DNA from: Parietaria judaica
Taxonomy: Eukaryota; Streptophyta; Magnoliopsida; Rosales; Urticaceae
Reading direction: 5' to 3'
Assembly (NCBI GenBank): GCA_954871525.1
Contig: OX940863.1
Span: forward strand, 26,114,001-26,178,000
DNA length: 64,000 bases
Below the pieces are notes generated by a model, which was not told the origin of the DNA, did no database searches, and saw nothing but the letters and a program-made list of their open reading frames with translations. Below are positions 47,875-60,596 of the stretch, piece by piece. A program made the position numbers and the translations under genes. Every line of letters starts with the position of its first letter. Position 1 is the stretch's first letter.

Positions 47875-48934
47875 TATAGTAAATATGAGTTGTAATAATT
47901 TATTTTAATGATTAGGTATTCTTTTCTGCACTAAGACCATCTCCATCGACCACTCCATTTCCAACTCTATTTTGCAGTACATGTCACATCAAACACTACA
48001 TCATCTCCACCCAAACTTTTTTTTTTTATTACTACCAAATTGAAATATTAATTTTACATTCAACTTTCTCTTATTTATCTACATACCCTTATATTTATTT
48101 AGTATTTTTCAATGATACCACTTATTAATTATTTAAATAGAATATTATTTTATTAAATAATTCAATATATAAATACACACAAACTAATATTAATATTAAT
48201 TGCATTTCGAAGTTATTGTAACGTTATTTTCTTTCAGTATTAATATTAATGTCATTTTAATTTTTTCCAAACTACAAATGTCAGTGTAATATTTTAAAGT
48301 ATTATGTTCTTATAAATATTTAATATAACAAATTTAAAATTTAAAATTTAAAATAAAATATTATAAATAATTTATAGATAAATATGGTCTAGTTTCACAA
48401 AACAGTGTAAGTATTTAAATTGTAAATTTTTAAAAGACAAAATATTAATTTTTAAAAGGGTAAATGAAGCAAATGCCCATTTGTGACTCAAGGTTTTAAA
48501 AAATGCCCATTACTAATTATGGTAATCATAACCACCAACAAATTGATATATGGACTAATATGTCCTTTTATTTTTTTAATCATGTTTAACTTTTAATTTC
48601 GTTTTTTTAATTAAAATAAAAAATAAAAAATTTCCTTAAATGTAGCAAACTGATTGATTTTTAAAAATCCCATAATTAATTTTCAAAATATTTTCATATA
48701 TTCAGTATTAAAATAATTTAATTTTAGAAACAAAATTTCAAAAAATTCTACCAATTATATTACACTTAAAATAAAATATTGATCGATATTTTTTCCTTAA
48801 AAATAGATAAATACATAACTGATTGATCACTATTAAAACAAATTTATTTCCTTAAAAATTGCTATACATAAAATCGTTTTATTTCCTTGAGTTACGTATT
48901 TTATGAGTTCAATCCCCATTAAGTTAATTGTAAT
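47875..48934. other. Intergenic, AT-rich
   Basis: No coding signal. Confidence 0.5.
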
Positions 48935-49335
48935 TTAAGTTACGGCTCTATACTAGTATTATTTGAAGTTAAGTTATGAATTTATAGATCTTATTGTAAT
49001 TGTAAATTAAGTTACGAATTTAAGTTGCAAATTTATAATAGTATTTATGAATTTAAGTTACAAATTTATATATGTAATTTTAATTGTAATTCAAGTTACG
49101 AATTCATAATAGTAAATCACTATACATGTACATGTAATTTAAGTTACGAATTTATAATAGTAAATCATTATACTTGTAATTGTAATTTAAGTTACTAATT
49201 TATAATAATAATTTACAAATTTAGGTTACGAATTTATACATGTAATTGTAATTTCAGTCACGAATTTATAATAGTAAATCACTATACATGTAATTGTAAT
49301 TTAAGTTACGAATTTATAATAGTAAATCACTTTAC
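48935..49335. repeat. Degenerate tandem repeat, ~60-bp unit
   Basis: Recurring phrases TAATTTAAGTTACGAATTTA, TAATAGTAAATCACTATAC and ATGTAATTGTAATTT, about five to six imperfect units. Confidence 0.75.
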
Positions 49336-49339
49336 GATA

Positions 49340-49600
49340 TTGGGCGAATGAAATTCAGAGCGAACGACCTTCGCGTCGACGGAGAGGCGATGGGAAGCTA
49401 CGCGACGGTGGAAACTAGGGCATGAGCGTCCTCGAACAATGGCGGATGCTCTGGGGATTTGCGAATCGCGATTTGAAGATTCACCTCAGAAGAAGAAGAC
49501 CGGCGGTGATGGAGTGGCAGCGAGCGACGTTGTTTGTACTTTGACGCGCTCTTCTACGATCGATAAGAATCTGGCGATGGAGGTATTAATCCGGCGATGA
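49340..49600. other. GC-rich island of unknown origin
   Basis: An abrupt rise in GC with GAGGCGATGG and CGGCGATG-like words, flanked by AT-rich repeats. No convincing frame on either strand. It could be a captured gene piece or a lost leader exon. Confidence 0.35.
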
Positions 49601-50411
49601 TATCGTGAGAGATAGAGAGATAGAGAGAGAGAGAGACGTGCAGTATTTAAAATTCTATTTTCTAGACAAAAAATAATTAAGGAAATTGTCAAATACCACA
49701 ATTATAGGAAAATTATTTCGAAAATAAAAATATAATTAATAATAAATAAACGAAAATTAAAATTAATAACTAATAATAAGGGTAATATAGTCCAAACAAA
49801 ATTATTAATGGGTATAAATTAGTTTTATGAAACTATGGACATTTCTTTTAAATTTTAAGTGTTTTTTGGACATTTTGTGAGTTTTTTTTTTTTTTTTTTT
49901 TTTAAATTATGCAATAAGTGAATAGTGCCACTCCAAATTCGGAGTGACATTGTACAAATGACAAAATAGAAATTGTACATCCCGCGTCTTCGTTTATATG
50001 TTTCTTTTTTTCTTTTCTTTGGGTCAAGTGGGCCTAATAACGAATGTGAAAATCTGATATGATCATATACCATCATATGGGCTTAGTTTAGAATTTGGAT
50101 CAGATTGTATACCAATTATAGCCTATAAAAATGGGCTTCTAACAAGTTGAATGTTTTCTTAATGGGCTAAAACTCATATACCGATAAATATAATATATGG
50201 TTTCAAAAAGATTAAGGCAGGATCTATCAAATAAAATTATTCATAGATAAATTTGTAACTTCGATAATATAATATAATACAATTCTTTGGTTCCAACAAT
50301 ATTAATTTACAAAAGTTCAATTGTACTAATATATCAGTGTATTATAGTGATCATACCAATACAATCATCGTCATAGTAAAAAAATATTTCTTATATCACT
50401 TACACATATTC
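49601..50411. other. Intergenic, AT-rich
   Basis: No coding signal. Contains an A/T homopolymer tract near 49,880. Confidence 0.5.
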
Positions 50412-50735
50412 AGGGTTGTGCCTTAGAATTTTGGAGCCCGAAATGAAAATAGTAATTTTAAAGCCCCTACAGAAATTGTTAAATTAATTTTCGATGCGAA
50501 AATATATGAAGTATTTGTACAATAAATAATCACTCATTCAAATATGACACATTTAACACTTTTTGAGACGAAAGTAGTAATCAAATATGTATAGTCAAAT
50601 TTATCGGTTATAAAAAAAAACAATGTAGCCAAGCTACTTAACTTATCTTACGACCTGCAAATTGAGTTTTTTGGGGCCCTTAATTTTTTTATTTTTTTTA
50701 TTATTATTATTATTATAGGCCCGGACCTACAACGC
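50412..50735 (-). mobile_element. hAT remnant, same family as the 57-kb inverted repeat
   Basis: Starts CAGGGTTGTGCCTTAG and follows, with many changes, the sequence at 57,126 onward, including the reverse complement of the transposase C-terminus (ACAATGTAGCCAAGCTACTT region). The right side ends near GGCCCGGACC. Confidence 0.65.
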
Positions 50736-50880
50736 GTCCCTTTAAACTCGGCCTGCTACTCATGACTATTTCCTAAAAATAAAAATAAAAAAATTCTCAT
50801 GACCCTTATATTCCATTGATATACATCTTCAAATTACTAGTGTTTTCCATATACGGCCATTAGCTTTTTAGCCTACGAAC

Positions 50881-51128
50881 TAGAGTTGCAACTCGCGGTG
50901 TCGCGGCGAGTCGCGACTTAGTCGCCAAAAATCGTGACTGTAGAAGTCGTGACAAGTCGCGGTGGGTGAGGTCGAGAACGTCGCGATGGCTGAGAGAGAG
51001 AGAGGGAGCTCGTCGCGATTTTGCAACACCTCGCGAACCGTCGAGATTTATGGCTTCGAATCGCGAAACGTCGCGACTCGCCGGAACTCGTCGCGAGACG
51101 CAGGAGGTCGTCGCCAGTTGCAGCACTA
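50881..51128. mobile_element. TCGCGA-rich element, 248 bp
   Basis: Ends TAGAGTTGCAACTCGC and GCCAGTTGCAGCACTA are imperfect inverted repeats. Flanks CTACGAAC (50,873-50,880) and CTATAAAC (51,129-51,136) agree at 6 of 8 bases, the two differences falling on a CG dinucleotide. The body holds many TCGCGA and GTCGCGA words. Probably a hAT MITE. Confidence 0.6.
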
Positions 51129-51136
51129 CTATAAAC

Positions 51137-54100
51137 TATTAGACAAATAATTATTGAAAAGATAAAAAATATATATATATATATATACATATATATATAA
51201 ATCTAAGTGGCTTTAACGGCAAATTCGTATATTTTACCATGCACAAAAGAGAGAATAAGTAAAAAAAAAATGCAGTGAATAAGAATATTAATCCGCTTAC
51301 GTTTTATGATGTGCAATTCTTAGCTTAGACTTATGTGTGTGGTTGTAAACAATTGAGTATGAATCAAACTAAGCTAATTCACTATGAATTTTCAGCAAAA
51401 GAAAGTATAAATAAAATATTAGTCACATCTTTTTTCTCTCTTTGCCAATTTGACCTTGGAATCGAATATTTTTGTTGATAGAAAAGACTGAAATTCGAGG
51501 TTGAGTACTTGAATCAACTCTCTCATTAATTTGCAACTTGGTCCCTAAGTTTAGGTAATTAATTAACACTTGGTCTTTTTGCACAATAAGTTAAAATAAT
51601 ACATAATCAAGATAGGCATACGATACGATCAAAAGATCATACAAATGAAGAAAAAACTCAAATCATAGCTTTATCGTATGCCTTAAACTTTTTACAATAC
51701 CTAGTTTATATTTATAGAAAGTTTAACGTACAAAAAAAAATTAAGAAACATATTTTAAAAAATATTACATTTTCTCTCTATATATATTTCTATTTGTTTC
51801 TTCCTTTTTTTGGAGCATTTGCTCACTCGAAGAGCGCCCTCTAGGATATCGAGAGGTATCAAATATATTATAAAATAAAATGATATAGTACCAAGAAATA
51901 ATATCTTTTTATCTTGACTTTTCTCAAATTTATTCATAATCAAACTTTTTAATTCAAGGATGGAATGAGTTCAATCAAGAAAATAATAATTTAAAACATA
52001 CCATATCCCATTTTGATTCTTTTGTATAAAAGAAACATGAGTAAATTCTCCAATACTCTTCTAATTTTTTCAGAACAATCATAATGATTTTTTTTTTTTA
52101 TCACAAATCTAATTATGTCCATAAGCTCATAGCTGAATTTGAATTAGTAAAGTATACATTAACATAACACGTGAGTTTGAGCAGGTTAGAAAATACATAT
52201 CATTCAAAACCTAATTTTGAGAAAGGTTGTAATTCATATTCTCATAATTACATAATCGCCATAGTCACGTCAAATACTTTGGAATTCATTGAAAAAAAAA
52301 ATGTTATTGATGATTGATTCACTTGAAAGCCTACGCTATATGTGTTGTTTGTTTTGATTGAAAATGTTGGCCAGTAATTGCAAACTCTTTATTCAATAGT
52401 TGAAGTTTGTTTTGCATTGAAAAGTCGGTCTATGTATGGAATAGACTTCTTTGTTTTCTCGTAGATATTTGTTTTGGATCAATTATTATTATTCATGATT
52501 TTGACCCTTTGTGGTCATGAACTATTATATATTGTAATGGCGGCAAAACTATTTAAACTGACCAATAGAAGCAGTGAAAAAATATTGACAAATGTATCCA
52601 TAGTCAATTAATGTGAGGTGATCGACTTATTATTTCTGTCTATTTTTTCGACGGATGTTGGTGTATTACTTTTAGGATAGTGCTATTATATTATACCTAA
52701 AGTACATATTTACGTGTCCATTTAACTATATAGCATCTTCTCTCATTTAAATTTATACAAAAAAAATGATGGAAAAATATAATTGCCTCACATTTATTGA
52801 GTTTGGTACTTTTGCCGTTTAGTTTTCGCTTCGAACTTCTTGCCGCCCTCACTCGGATAAAGTTTAAGTATTTTTATCGCGATTATTCCATAATTAAATT
52901 TCCATCCGAGAATTCTTTGCTCTTTTTTAAAAAATTAAATGTTACGGTGATTATTCCCATGGACCTTTTATTTCAAGTAATTTTAAAAGTGTTATTGTCC
53001 GAATGGGAAATATGCGTATAGTACAATGTGGTATAATAAGTCAAGACTTCGTAAAAAGAGTGCATGAATAGTACTGCAAATTGCCAATAACTATAATCAT
53101 AATTCTATTATGTGTATAAATATGATGAACCTAGTTCCATAATAAGCTATTTGTAATAATTATTAATCACCTAAACCAAAGGGTAAAATAGATACGTGTT
53201 GGAATCCTAAATCGCTTAGCTAGAAAAATGTATTCGCTAGAAAAGACCGTGATTGTAAAATTGACCAGTACGTAAAGTATTACTTACGTCAATAAGATAC
53301 ATTTCTTTTCGTTAATTCATAAGAATAACTATAAAGGTAATTAAATGTATTTGGCTTAAAAAAATTATCAGATGACTGATCTCATAGACAACTTATTAGG
53401 AAACGTGCGAGTGGGGTTACAACACAATGGGGACAGTCTTCCATTCAAGGGTATGTGCTGGTGGATGTTCCGTAAACTCGCAATTATGATATTGTAGAAC
53501 CGTTTAAGATCATGAAGGTGAATAATTGATTGGTACTACTTGTTTCAACGTTTTTTTTTTTCATTGCCTCATTCACAAATCAAAATTAAGTGTGTTTGTC
53601 GTGGAACAATACTAAGATGAGCGACCTTGTATAGAGTTTCTCATAAACTTAAGAATGAAAACAAAACACCATGTAAAGACTCGTATTAACATTTTGAAAC
53701 GATCAATATTAAATCGACAGAGTAGTCATGAGATTAGAATAGTTTCACGTAATACGTGCAAAATCATCGATATTACTTGTAATTGTTCTAGTTGGTACAT
53801 TACAACACTGTGGAAAGAAAAGTCCACTCTTAACTCTTAATTCCCAACCATATCACCCAAATTTATTTTATTTATTTATTGTCATTTTCATTTACACCAA
53901 AGTCAATGTAAAAATGAGACCTAGCGATATAATTTAAGTTTTAAGATGATAGGTTCTTTGTAGAAAATTATGAATTGAGTGGTCAAACAATGTAACCTAT
54001 GCAATATAAATGTATATATATATATATACACACTTGGTCAACGTAACAAAAAATAAGGCAGTTTCTTTAATCCTCTCTCTTTGTTTTAACTCTTATTATG

Positions 54101-55819
54101 ATATTATATCGAGGCCTATTTTGGTACACATTAAATTTGAATTATTATCAATAATATCGAACTACACTAGTAAGATTTGACTTCTAATTATCTAAGGTGA
54201 CAGTTCCATGCATGTACTTCAAGAAATCGAAGCTATTTAATTTTCTAACATTAGGGTTTAGGAAAAAAAATATAATAGGAATGTGTATAAAAGATGGATT
54301 ACATTAATTGATTTACAAAATATGATTACAAAACTATTGTACTATTCTCTAATTTTGCTCTATCGATTGCAATGAATAATTTGTTATATTAGTATATGTT
54401 GTGAATATATGCTCAATCACCATTAGAAGAGATATAATTTACTATTTATTTTTTATGTAAGAATAGAACTATATATCTCTACATGACGAGTGCAAACTTA
54501 TCCATTTATATACACATTTATTCACATTAAATGGACATATTTCCTCGCAACTACTAGGTCAATATTGAATGCCCACTTAATGATTCAGAACCTAAAATCG
54601 ATCTCTGAAATCTAACTACAATGAATGGCACTTGAATAACCTCCTTTTAACTCAAGAAAGAAGAAGAGGGGTAAAACATAAATATGATAATTTAACATCC
54701 ATGACTTTAGTTTGTCCCATGAGCTTTAGTTTTTAGCATTCATGACTTTTAAAAAGTAATGCGCATTGCCCCTATATATTCAAAAACTACATAAAATATC
54801 AAATCATGTGTATAATATGACTTATATTAAGTTATATTATCAACTGATTACGTAACGAAATCAATATACTAAATTATGAGAATATTATGAAGACTTGTAG
54901 TTGCAGAGTTGAAAAAAAAAACGCTCAACACTCCAAGAACACTCATACGCACATGATTGAACACAAATAAAACCGAAAAAAAAAAAAAAAAACCTCGCAA
55001 AGCGCCAAGTGTTGCAATCTAGTTAAATTTATTTATCATTTTATAATAAATAAAAGATAATGTGTATTTTTTTTAGTACTTGCTGTCAAAAATACAATTA
55101 GGAAAAGAAACCCGTAAAATTTTGTATCCCTCAACCAATATCCAACACTAGTGGGGTCAAACATTATAGGCTTGAAAAAGATGCGAAAATTGGGATATTT
55201 GTATAAACTTTACTCTAAAGTTAACAAGAAAAAATCAAAATAAAGTTTATAAGAAAAATAAAAACATGAAGGCCCTCCAACTCCAAGTTGTGCAATGCGA
55301 CACATTTTGTTCCATATTTTGTGCAAGAACAAAGTGACCCCATTTGAGAGGGATAATACAAATAATGGAGTGTTGTGTCACCTTTTTTAACTATATAGTT
55401 TGGCAATATGTAATATGATCAACCATTGTACTTATATACACGTCAGTGTATAGACTCTACAGAATAGTCTTTAACCAGTTCTTATGGCTTATCCTCTTTG
55501 TCAGCATAACTAACTAACCTTCACTTATTGGTCCACTGGTATCTGTATTGTTCACCTGATATTTATGGAGATAATAGTTTACATTGAATAATCTAACAAA
55601 GAATCTTTGGAGAGCGTGTTAAAGAACTGTAAAAACTGTTTGATGCAAAAAGTGAGTAAAAAAAAGTTTTTTTTTTTTTTTAATAGCAGTTAAGTTATAA
55701 TTACTTCTAAAAAAAGAGAAGTTAAGTTATAATTAGACATTGTTTTTAGTATAATTATTTTATGACCCATCCGTATCTATAGTCATACATATTGCTATAT
55801 ACGTGACAGTTAGCTCAAA
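51137..55819. other. Long gene-poor interval
   Basis: About 4.7 kb of AT-rich sequence. No frame above ~75 codons resembles a protein and no bounded repeat was found. Small TA runs at 51,168-51,190 and ~54,015. Confidence 0.5.
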
Positions 55820-56130
55820 ACTGTGGCCAGAGCCGTGCATGAGGGGAGACGGAGTAGGCACGCGCCTTTAGTAAAAAAAAAAAAAAATCTCAAATTTAGG
55901 GGCCCCCAAAAAACAAATTTGAGGGCCCCAATATCACATATTAAAAAAAAAAACTAGACTCTTTTAAATTAAATTTAGGGGCCCCCAAAAAAATTAGTAA
56001 ATATTTATATTACTAAATTAAAATTTAGGGGCCCCAAAAAAATTAATTAATATCACTAAACTTTAATAAATGGGCCCCTACCAAATTTTCAAATTAATTA
56101 GGGCCTCTAAATTAATTAATATCACTTAAC

Positions 56131-56915
56131 TTGAAAGAATACAGAGAAACAAGATTTGAGACTCCTATGATAGATGCTTCATTGATTGCAAGTGAATTGG
56201 AAATAGAGCCAGAGTTCATAGAGAAACGAATAGATAGTGACAGTGAAGAAGTGACACAATCTGGCAAAGAAATGTTCAAAACTCACTATTTTCTCTACAT
56301 TGCTGATAAAGTTATATCTTCATTCAATATCATTGTAGAACATCTCATTTTGTACTTTGAAATATGGCTTATATAGTTACTTTTCTTTTAAAAAAATTAT
56401 GAACTATTTTTTTTATTTATTTATTTAGGTTTGAACAATTTCATAATTTTGCAAAGCAATTTAGGCTTTTACTTAATATGAAGAAGCTAAAAGCTGTAGA
56501 TAGAGATAGTTTGAAGAGTTTCTGCACCAACCTTACAAAGGCAATGGAGCACAATCAAGTTTCAGATAGTGACGCGAATGATCTCTTGAAGGAATTAGAA
56601 ATCCTAAGTGTGAACGTGCCAACCGACAGGAAGAGAGCGATCGATGTTTTGAATTATATACAAGTATTGGATTGTAGCTATCCAAATGTTTGGATTGCCT
56701 ACCGAATCACGTTAACCATACCGATCACAGTTGCGCAAGAAGCTTCTCAAAATTTAATTGATCAAGTTTTATCTTCGATCAACCATGTCTCAATATAAGT
56801 TCAGTGATTTAGCTACATTGTCTATCGAAAAAGACATGGTCGAGAAACTCGATTATGCAGAGATGATTAGCACTTTTGATTCTAAAAATGCTAGACATGT
56901 CTTATTTGAATGAGA
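56131..56915 (+). pseudogene. hAT transposase remnant (ZMYM1-like), C-terminal part
   Basis: Two frames, 56,131-56,376 and 56,478-56,798, read as family phrases: FKTHYFLYIADKVISSF, then LKAVDRDSLKSFC, DLLKELEILS, DVLNYIQVLDCSYPNVWIAYRITLTIPITVA. The hATC motif is broken after that, and the end (LSIEKDMVEKLDYAEMI...) continues in another frame to ~56,913. The family is that of the 36-39 kb copies but a different lineage. Confidence 0.75.
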
Positions 56916-56962
56916 ATTTATTTATTATATAAATATTGAATATACTTTGCAATAACGGTAAG

Positions 56963-56994
<32 letters not shown>
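56963..56994. repeat. Homopolymer of 32 C
   Basis: The mirror position in the inverted arm (57,173-57,178) has only six G. Confidence 0.9.
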
Positions 56995-57125
56995 ACAAAA
57001 AAAAAACATTCTCCTCGCCTAGGGCCCCAAAAATCTCAGGCACGGCCCTGGTTTCGTCAGGCATAATGATTTCTTCGAAAATGTCACTCCTCTAATTCAA
57101 TATTTTTGTAACAAATAGCCACGGT

Positions 57126-57460
57126 CAGGGCCGTGCCTGAGATTTTTGGGGCCCTAAGCGAGGAAAATTTTGGGGGGCCTTTACCGTTATTGCAAAAATT
57201 AATTTTGATACAAAAGTATATTCAATATTTATATAATAAATAAATTCTCATTCAAATAAGACGTGTCTAGCATTTTTAGAATCAAAAGTGCTAATCAACT
57301 CTGCATAATCGAGTTTCTCGACCATGTCTTTTTCGATAGACAATGTAGCTAAACCTCTCAACCTATATTGAGACATGGTTGATCGAAGATAAAACTTGAT
57401 CAATTAAACTTTGAGAAGCTTCTTGTGCAACTGTTATCGGTATGGTTAACGTGATTAGGT
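57126..57460 (-). repeat. Inverted copy of the hAT right end
   Basis: CAGGGCCGTGCCTGAGATTT onward is the reverse complement of 56,700-57,050 with moderate divergence, separated from it by 75 bp. Similarity ends near 57,460. Confidence 0.85.
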
Positions 57461-58577
57461 ATGAAACGTGACATGACGAACTGCTTCGATGAAAATTGTC
57501 CATAATGAAAATTATTATTATAATTAATTAAAAATGAACTATTAAGTTTCACAATATTTTGGATTGATACGTAAACATATAATATCATTAATTTGTGAAT
57601 TCCAGTAAACAAAATATATCTCGAGATCAAAGTGAAAATACTTGGGAATAGCGAACTGAATGCTTTAAATTCAGCAAAGAGCATGTGCAAGTGGGGATGA
57701 CAAATTTGCAATATTTAATTTCACAAATCACAATTTCCAAATATTGCATGATTATATACATTAACTTAAGCACCTACTAAATTAAATATGAAGTTAGTTT
57801 ACCAACCGTATTTAAGACCTAATAAAGTGGTAACACATTGGAATTGGACAACGTAAGGCCTTGCATGAAATTCTATCTTCCAAGTCCAACCATGAACATA
57901 CTATGCTAAATATATTATTATTATTATTATTATTTATTATTATTATTATTATTTAATGCGCTCTAACCCTCTCTAATGTTTAGTGTGATACGTTTATTGC
58001 TACTTGCTAGGAGAATCAACGGATAATTAAAAGATCGGTAACGATGCGGGTCCATGCATGAGAAATAGGATTATGATGCGGTATAAATAAAATTTTAGAT
58101 TGATTTCAAATAAATCTTAGTAATTGGCACGAATATGATTAAATAATGAATATACATGAAACGTACACGAGCGCATGTGGCATAATAATTACATGAACAA
58201 ATATGCATTTTACATTAGTTATGTTTTGAAAATTGATATTTTTATTTTACTAATTATATTCTTTAATTGATGAAAATATAATACTAAATTCATATGATGT
58301 ATTATAATCAAGTTCACACGTTTAAAATAAATAAATCGTCTTTTGACAATACCGCGATTAATTAAATGGGTTAAACAAGTTATATACACGATTAAACGGT
58401 TAGCGGAATTGAGTCTTATCTCCGAAAATAACTGATAGACAAAATAGCGAGGTCGCTCTAACTGCGTCTATGAAAATAACGCTTAATACACGGCACAAAT
58501 ACAACACCGGGACACGACTATCACCCTAATCAATCACTGAATCAAGTACCAGTATCTAGAATTACACATGTCATGAT

Positions 58578-58579
<2 letters not shown>
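57461..58579. other. Intergenic, AT-rich
   Basis: (TTA)n stretch near 57,910-57,955. No gene recognised. Confidence 0.5.

Positions 58580-58633
<54 letters not shown>
58580..58633. repeat. (TA)n microsatellite
   Basis: About 27 TA units. Confidence 0.95.
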
Positions 58634-58635
<2 letters not shown>

Positions 58636-58982
58636 TAATGCTGGTGATCTGAAATAAGATGAGCCAATCCAAGCAAAGTGGTGGGGTAGCAATGTGGGAA
58701 CAAGAAATGAAGGCATGAGTGAAGAAGACCATTCAAGGGGAATGGGCATGATGAAGGGCTTCATGGCTTTATCCATCACCAAATAATAGAGTTAGTAAAC
58801 TATGTTACATCATGGCTTAGCCAACTTGTTTGATTAATCAACTAATAATAATGGACCTACCTTCACTTAGAGAATTATCATCATAATAATAAACAAACAT
58901 TTTCTCCATGGTATCATTGTCAATCTTTTAATGGTATTGCAAAGGAGTTAGAGAGTGAATGGTGAAGATTGAAAATGCTTAT

Positions 58983-58985
<3 letters not shown>

Positions 58986-59021
<36 letters not shown>
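58986..59021. repeat. (TA)n microsatellite
   Basis: About 18 TA units. Confidence 0.95.
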
Positions 59022-59022
<1 letters not shown>

Positions 59023-59724
59023 CATAAAATCCAACATTTTGATATTGTATTTTCAAATCCGTGTACAATAGTAATTCAAAAAACTTGATTCCGAATGAAA
59101 ATTTTGAAACCAAAATATTCGAATTTTTTTTTTCTTTAGTATTCAACCGTTCAATTTACCTAACTCGATCTCCAAACTTTCATATCTTAAAAAAGAAAAC
59201 AATAATATATCACTTTTTAAATTTTTCTATCGGGGATTCATAAGTTCTGAATCTTTTTGCTTGAGAACTTTATTTATTAAATAAAATACAAATTAAAAAA
59301 TCAAATTTTATCCAAAGTTTTAGAAGAGTCCGGGATTCGGACTCCCACATCAACAGTACACTATTAAAAGACACATTACTATATGGAGAGAGAGAAGAAA
59401 GAAAAGAAAAGAAAAGAAAAAAGGAAGTGAGGGGCATGGCATCAAAAAGAAGCATCTCTAATCAACTCAAGACTAACTAGATGATTATTGGTGCAGTGAA
59501 TGTGAAATGTCGATACAAACAAACACATTATATATATATATATATATGTTTATCTTCTATTTTTATTTATATATATTCTAAAGTAATCCTTAATGTATTG
59601 AGTTCCTACTTGGCAACCACCAGCCATAAGAAAATTCCCAATAACATCCCATTTTAACTATTCTGGGTCCCAAATTTAACTTTTCCAGATATTTTAATAT
59701 AAAATTCATGTAATCTTATCACAA
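59022..59724. other. Intergenic, nothing recognised
   Basis: AT-rich, with a short TA run at 59,530-59,547. Confidence 0.5.
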
Positions 59725-60596
59725 ATTATTTGTAGAAGTACATTTTCTCAAACAAAGCTTTGCAAATCTCAACTTCTTAAAGGAAATTTTTCCTCCCCAC
59801 AAAAGCAGTTATTGCTACAAGCATTTTACTAATGATGTCGAATGTACTATTATAATTTATAATGCAGAGACAAATCTTTAGAATTAATATGTCTTCTTTA
59901 TTGCATGTGTACCAAGCAATATTCCAACGTAATACACTTAAATAGCACACTCATATTTATTCTAAGTTTAAGAATTTTTTTATTTTTATTTTTTTTTCTA
60001 CCAAAGTGAAGTCTTGGTTCTTCTGCTTGCCAGGGTCGTCAGTAGTGACCCTTATTTTGCATTTAGACCGGCCTTAACCATAGGCAAACAGTCGGCGCTT
60101 CGGACCCTATAAATACAAAGACTTCAGTTATATATATCAATTTATACTTAATTAAATATGAAAATTATTTGTAGAAGTACATTTTCTCAAACAAAGCTTT
60201 GCAAATCTCAACTTCTTAAAGGAAATTTTTCCTCCCCACAAAAGCAGTTATTGCTACAAGCATTTTGCTAATGATGTCGAATGTACTATTATAATTTATA
60301 ATGCAGAGACAAATCTTTAGACTTAATATGTCTTCTTTATTGCATGTGTACCAAGCAATATTCCAACGTAATACACTTAAATAGCACTCATATTTATTCT
60401 AAGTTTAAGAATTTTTTTTTTCCTACCAAAGTGAAGTCTTGGTTCTTCTGCTTGCCAGGGTCGTCAGTAGTGACCCTTATTTTGCATTTAGAGCGGCCTT
60501 AACCATAGGCAAACAGTCGGCGCTTCGGACCCTATAAATACAAAGACTTCAGTTATATATATCAATTTATACTTAATTAAATATGAAAATTATTTT
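59725..60596. repeat. Recent direct tandem duplication, period 439 bp
   Basis: The unit starting ATTATTTGTAGAAGTACA at 59,725 recurs at 60,164 and is nearly identical to ~60,596. AAATTATTT words lie at the joints, suggesting microhomology. Each unit contains GCCAGGGTCGTCAGTAGT and CGGCCTTAACCATAGGC, which look like a hAT-end relic. Confidence 0.93.

Larger units (their letters stand above)
55828..57050 (+). mobile_element. Decayed hAT element with transposase C-terminus
   Basis: Left end CAGAGCCGTGCATGAG, right end CTCAGGCACGGCCCTG. Several GGGGCCCC-AAAA repeats lie in the left 250 bp. Flanks are ACTGTGGC on the left but GTTTCGTC on the right; the inverted form of the left flank occurs instead at 57,118-57,125, which suggests rearrangement. 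Confidence 0.75.
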
